In this document: positions 63,895 to 64,000 of the stretch, piece after piece | How the letters are laid out: each line of letters starts with the position of its first letter | Numbering within the stretch: the stretch's first letter is position 1 | Program-made: the position numbers and the translations under genes | Assembly (NCBI GenBank): GCA_964019135.1 | Contig: OZ025248.1 | Location: forward strand, 32,109,670 to 32,173,669 | Direction: 5' to 3' | DNA length: 64,000 nucleotides | Source: Arenicola marina | Taxonomy: Eukaryota; Annelida; Polychaeta; Arenicolidae | Notes under the pieces: generated by a model | The model's input: the letters and a program-made list of their open reading frames with translations, nothing else | What the model was told of the DNA's origin: nothing | The model's database searches: none

Positions 63895-64000
63895 CCAGTC
63901 GCCTTCTTTACACCATATAAGTATATATCCGTATATAATGCACGCGTAGCTAGGCAACCAGACGGCTAGGCGGGCCATTAAATCAATAGGGCTGTACAGT

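Overview
The window is nuclear DNA from an animal, most likely a marine invertebrate and plausibly a lophotrochozoan such as a mollusc. The genes are intron-rich with GT-AG introns. Between and inside them lie minisatellites, small terminal-inverted-repeat elements, tRNA-derived SINEs and one intact Ty3/gypsy-type LTR retrotransposon. The phylum is an inference from gene style and repeat content; no marker in the sequence settles it.

Three host genes can be reconstructed exon by exon with consistent phases. (1) 6655 down to 1129, minus strand: an alpha-type nicotinic acetylcholine receptor subunit, 6 coding exons, 547 aa. (2) 29370 down to 19562, minus strand: a CFAP20DC (C3orf67-type) protein, 20 coding exons, 917 aa, with an N-terminal CFAP20 domain and a conserved C-terminal motif. 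(3) 36075 to 58184, plus strand: a CRELD protein with two alternative last exons. One gives a 554-aa form with two membrane segments (CRELD1-like). The other gives a 521-aa soluble form ending in REEL (CRELD2-like, ER-retained). CFAP20DC and CRELD are head to head with about 6.7 kb between their start codons.

CRELD intron 7 is about 12 kb. It holds a 28-bp minisatellite whose units carry a CACGTG or GACGTG core, and a 9.7-kb LTR retrotransposon has inserted into that array (40519-50186, element genes on the minus strand). Its LTRs differ by a single base in length, and it has a 4-bp TTAT target duplication, a tRNA-Leu-type primer site and a polypurine tract. It carries intact gag and pol, with pol in the -1 frame behind a T-TTA-AAC slippery site. 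An unusual third ORF sits in the env position and encodes two C2H2 fingers, an Ala/Thr/Val repeat and a possible coiled coil, with no membrane segment.

Region by region: 1-1128 repeats downstream of the nAChR gene; 6.7-19 kb intergenic, with no convincing gene, dominated by AT-rich, C-rich, 28-bp and 59-bp repeats, MITEs and a SINE; 19.1-19.56 kb a 37-bp minisatellite built from the last codons and stop of CFAP20DC; 29.4-36 kb intergenic with several inverted-repeat elements; 58.2-64 kb minisatellite, SINE, G-rich stretches and a 440-bp imperfect palindrome at the end. No rRNA, functional tRNA, CRISPR array or prokaryotic operon is seen.
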